DNA of 64,000 nucleotides from UBA10649 sp963749905 (GTDB lineage Bacteria; Actinomycetota; Actinomycetes; S36-B12), in contig CAVVOF010000002.1 in the NCBI GenBank assembly GCA_963749905.1, positions 248,001 through 312,000 of the forward strand, read 5' to 3'. The notes below the pieces were generated by a model, which was given only the letters and a program-made list of their open reading frames with translations, was not told the DNA's origin and did no database searches. Numbering within the stretch: position 1 is the first letter of the stretch; every line of letters begins with the position of its first letter. Positions 61,253 to 64,000 of this stretch are shown here, one piece after another. A program made the translations under genes and the position numbers.

Positions 61253-61914
61253 AGGTGGGGTGGGCCTCCAGCAACGCCCGTACGGCATGCCACCGAGCGG
61301 TCGCGGTGCTCGTCGTGCAGGGCGCACGAGCGCCTCTGCATCCCGGCGCTGCAGGGCGCCGACCATCGCCGCGTGCTCGCCCGCGACGCGCTCGCCGGTT
61401 CGCCTCCCCTGGAAGTACAGGGCGCGATAGGCGTCGGTCGCCTCCCATAGCTGGCGCAGCAGGCGGGACAGCCGCGGCATCCCGGCCGCGTCGAAGATCG
61501 CGAAGTGGAACCGTCGGTTGGCCGCCGTCATCGCGATGACGTCGCCTCGCGTCCGCCGCGACGTCGACCTCGCGCAGCAGTTCGGCGAGCGCGTCCACGT
61601 CGACGTCGTCGAAGGAGGGCACGGCGGCGCGAATGGCCTCGGCCTCGAGCAGTGCCCGCAGCCGGTACACCTCCAGCAGGTCGGCGACGCTGAGCTCGGC
61701 GACGAAGTAGCCGCGATGCGGGTGGTAGACGACCTGGCCCTCGGCTCTCCAGCGTCTTGAGCGCCTCGCGCAGCGGCACTCGGCTGACCCCGTAGCGCTC
61801 GGCGAGCAGACTCCTGCACGATCTGGTCGCCCGGCCCGAGCACCCCGGTGAGGATGTCCGGCGCAGGGCGACGAGCACGGCGTCCTGAGCCGTGACCCGT
61901 CGCTCGGCGGTCAC
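61251..61914 (-). pseudogene. GntR (FadR subfamily) transcriptional regulator, frameshifted
   Basis: Start GTG 61914 (VTAERRVTAQDAV), helix-turn-helix around SLLAERYGVSRVPLREALKTLE and an FCD-type helical domain (VYRLRALLEAEAI, NRRFHFAIFDAAGMPRLSRLLRQLW) ending LLEAHPT. Total about 215 residues, normal for FadR-type regulators that bind organic acids. Frame switches occur near 61862, 61817, 61747, 61550, 61338 and 61296. The start overlaps the CoA-transferase stop by four bases; three identical palindromes in this cluster are its likely operators. Confidence 0.8.
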
Positions 61915-63082
61915 CCTCGATCCCCTCTCGCTGCGAGCAGGTCGAGCACGGCAGCCCGGTCCTCGTCGACCTGCGGGCGGCGCGGACCGGTACTGCGACG
62001 GGAGTGCCGCGTACGGACAGCGGATTGGCCACCTGCTGCTGCGGCTCATCGCGACGGGGGTCGTCGATCGCCACGATCGGAGCCAGGCCGAGGCGCTCCG
62101 CCAGCTCGAATCCCTGCGCGATGTCGTTGATCGGACCGCACGGCACGCCGGCCGCCGTGAGTCGCTCCTGCCAGGCGTCGGCCGCCGGCGCCGGCGAGTG
62201 CCCGCCTCGAGCGCGGCCTTGAGCTCGGCGCGATGCGCCACCCGGGCCGCGTTGGTCGCGAAGCGCGGCTCCGTGGCGAGCTCCGGGCAGCCGAGCACGT
62301 CGACCAGCCGCGCGAACTGCGCGTCGTTCCCGACCGCCAGGATCATCGAGCGATCAGCCGCGGCGAACACCTCGTACGGCGCGATCGACGGATGGGCGTT
62401 GCCCAGGTAGCCCGGGACGACGCCGGCCCCCACGAACGCCGGCCGCCTGGTTCACCAGCGACGACTGCAGGCGCGTGACAGCAGGGTCACCTCGATCCGC
62501 TGGCCCTCCCCCGTGCGGTCGCGGTGGTGCAGGGCGGCGAGGATGCCCACGGTCGCGTGCAGCCCGGTGAGCACGTCGACGACGGCCACTCCCGGCCTTG
62601 GTCGGCTCGTCGGTGCCCGTGATGCTCATCAGCCCGCCCATCGCCTGCACGAGCAGGTCGTAGCCGGGCAGGGCCGCGCCCTCCCCCGAGCCGAAGCCGC
62701 GAGATCGAGCAGTAGACGACGAGCGGGGTTGACCCGGGCCAGCGCGGTAGTCCAGGCCGAAGCGGGTCAGCGCTCCGGGCTTGTGGTTCTCGACCAGGAC
62801 GTCCGCCGCGGGCGGCGAGGTCGCGTGCGCGATCCGCGCGATCGTCCGCCGCGCCCAGGTCGAGGGCGATCGAGAGCCTTGTTGCGGTTGACCGACTGGA
62901 AGTACGTCGACTGCCCGTCCGCGGCGAACGGCGGCCCCCAGGCCCGGGTGTCGTCGCCCGATCCGGGCCGCTCGACCTTGACGACGGTCGCGCCCGAGGT
63001 CGGCGAGCAGCATGGTGGCGTAGGGACCGGCGAGCACGCGCGAGAAGTCGGCGACGACGATTCCGTCCAGGGCTCCCGTCAC
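61911..63082 (-). pseudogene. CaiB/BaiF family CoA-transferase (possibly succinyl-CoA:glutarate), frameshifted
   Basis: Family III CoA-transferase of about 380 residues: TGALDGIVVADFSRVLAGPYATMLLADLG, then YCSISGFG, LPGYDLLVQAMGGLMSITG, NQAAAFVGAG and CGPINDIAQGFELAERLG. The catalytic aspartate in this family lies in the DVLVENHKPGAL region. In eukaryotes and some bacteria a member converts glutarate to glutaryl-CoA; beside gcdH this is the likely role. At least twelve single-base insertions break it (about 62994, 62876, 62808, 62747, 62724, 62700, 62591, 62478, 62444, 62193, 61984, 61978). Start GTG is at 63082. Confidence 0.8.
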
Positions 63083-63086
63083 CCGC

Positions 63087-63102
63087 GGATTGTATCCAAT
63101 CC
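63087..63102 (-). promoter_or_regulatory. GntR-type operator on the leaderless CoA-transferase promoter
   Basis: GGATTGTATCCAATCC, the same palindrome as at 61220-61252. On the minus strand it contains TACAAT (63089-63094), ending six bases before the GTG at 63082, so transcription would begin on the start codon. It places the regulator gene downstream under its own control. Confidence 0.82.
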
Positions 63103-63130
63103 TAAGCGCACCCGGGCCACGTTTGTCCCG

Positions 63131-63199
63131 CATACCGGGAGAGATCCGCGAAGAAGCCACCCGAAGGGGGCGGGATCACCCACCTGTCCCGGTCGTATG
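63131..63199. repeat. Bulged palindrome F after otsB
   Basis: Stem blocks CATA/TATG, CCGGGA/TCCCGG, GATCC/GGATC and GCC-CCC/GGG-GGC with a GAA triloop, broken by asymmetric bulges. It lies 18 bases after the otsB stop and before the CoA-transferase promoter, so it may terminate otsB. It shares CCGGGAGAGATC with palindrome E at 32110-32187. Confidence 0.55.
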
Positions 63200-63217
63200 G
63201 GTGTCGCTGGCCGGGCG

Positions 63218-63997
63218 TCAGTCGACGCGGGTACGGAGCATGTCGGCCCGCCGACCCGCCAGTTCGGCGAGCACGGTGACGACCGCATCGGGATCGGGCA
63301 CCCGCCACTGAGCGAGCGACTCCCCCGCGCCGACCTTGACGCCCACGTCCCCGGTCTCGAGGACACGGAACGCATCCTCGTCGGTGACGTCGTCGCCCAT
63401 GAAGAGCGTCGCGGTCGCACGCGCCCCCGCCCGAAGCGCGCTCAGGGCTCGCCCCTTGCCCACCACCACGACGGCCAGCTCGATCACGTCCTTGCCGGTC
63501 GTCACATGGACTCCCGACCAGGCCGCGGGACCGGACCGCACCGCGGCAAGGGCGTCCGCTCCCGCCTCGGGATCGGCGCGACGCACATGCACGGCGACGC
63601 TCGCGGGCTTGGTCTCGACCGAGGCACCGGCGAACCGGTCGTCACGATGGCCTCGCAGGCCGCGACGACGCGCGGCGAGCAGCTCGCGCTCCCCAGCCTC
63701 GAGCCCCTCGATCTCACCGGCGTCGAACTCGACACCATGGCTGCCGATCGCCGTGACATGCGGCGGCAGGCCCGGACAGCGCGCGCAGCGCCTCCAGGGA
63801 TCGTCCGGAGAGGACGGCCGCCGTCGGTGTTCGGCAGCGTGCCGAGCCGGTCCAGGACCTCGACCGCCCCCGGGACCGGCCGAGCAGCGCCGGGGTCGTC
63901 GACGAGGTGCGACAGCGTCCCGTCGAAGTCGCAGCACACGAGCAGCCGATCCGCGCCGGCCAGCCTCGACAGGGTGCGGTCGTCGGGTGCAGCTCAC
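63218..63997 (-). pseudogene. otsB: Trehalose-6-phosphate phosphatase, frameshifted
   Basis: HAD-superfamily phosphatase of about 258 residues that makes trehalose. Motif I is CCDFDGTLSHLVDD, later HVTAIGSHGVEF, KPASVAVHVRRAD, GKDVIELAVV and FMGDDVTDEDAFRVL. The start is the GTG at 63997, inside a GTGA overlap with an upstream stop codon, which suggests otsA lies just beyond the window. Frame switches near 63991, 63826 and 63771 are each corrected by dropping one base. Confidence 0.82.
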
Positions 63998-64000
63998 GCG

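Noticed and set aside
58800..64000. Programmed +1 frameshifting as the cause of the broken frames
   Set aside because: There are about 30 events in five unrelated genes with no common slippery sequence; an assembly artefact is far simpler.

Overview
This window looks like chromosomal DNA of a high-GC Actinomycetota. The base composition is very GC-rich, GTG starts are common, and many neighbours share 4-base stop/start overlaps. The backbone gene order is the actinobacterial one: dxr-rip-ispG-GNAT, then proS, rimP-nusA-ylxR-infB-rbfA-truB-ribF, and rpsO-pnp-pepR, all on the minus strand. A mycothiol-dependent type of enzyme and an F420-type luciferase-like oxidoreductase fit the same phylum. 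The genus cannot be decided from the sequence alone. No rRNA, tRNA, CRISPR array, integrase or insertion sequence was recognised.

Layout. 1-4 kb: M16 peptidase (cut by the window edge), pnp and rpsO. 4.1-8.3 kb: an amidase, an Ntn-type C45 hydrolase and an ATP-grasp ligase placed between rpsO and ribF. 8.3-15.4 kb: ribF, truB, rbfA, infB, ylxR, nusA and rimP. 15.4-19.1 kb: two ferritin-like proteins, LtrA, a TauE/SafE-type permease and a HAD hydrolase. 19.1-26.7 kb: proS, a DUF559 nuclease cassette flanked by a repeated palindrome, a GNAT, ispG, a site-2 protease and dxr.

26.7-44.9 kb: amine and polyamine catabolism. It holds a PucR regulator, gabT, an orphan PotD, a saccharopine dehydrogenase-like enzyme, a PadR-controlled cupin/maleylpyruvate-isomerase pair, a ureohydrolase, an FAD amine oxidoreductase, a complete PotDABC importer and an aminoaldehyde dehydrogenase. 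45.1-52.3 kb: a nitrilase, a dihydropyrimidinase/hydantoinase, an F420-type oxidoreductase and a complete NMT1-type ABC importer, all in one direction. 52.4-58.5 kb: a second amine module with an aldehyde dehydrogenase, an Lrp regulator, an omega-aminotransferase, a flavin split-barrel protein, a second FAD oxidoreductase and a VOC protein. 58.5-63.1 kb: a CaiB/BaiF CoA-transferase, a GntR regulator, a glutaryl-CoA dehydrogenase and an aldehyde dehydrogenase, with three identical operator palindromes. 63.2-64 kb: trehalose-6-phosphate phosphatase.

How it fits together (inference). Polyamines would enter through PotABCD. They would be converted by the FAD oxidoreductases or aminotransferases to amino-aldehydes, oxidised by the aldehyde dehydrogenases to GABA or 5-aminovalerate, and transaminated by GabT. 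The C5 branch would end through glutarate, glutaryl-CoA and crotonyl-CoA. The most unusual features are a family of long intergenic palindromes, one pair of which brackets a nuclease gene; a GntR/operator-triplet circuit built into the glutarate genes; and a closely packed F420-oxidoreductase/hydantoinase/nitrilase/importer operon.

Caution: from about 58.8 kb to the end of the window every gene carries frameshifts. Those I resolved can all be explained by single extra bases, which suggests an unpolished assembly end rather than true gene decay.
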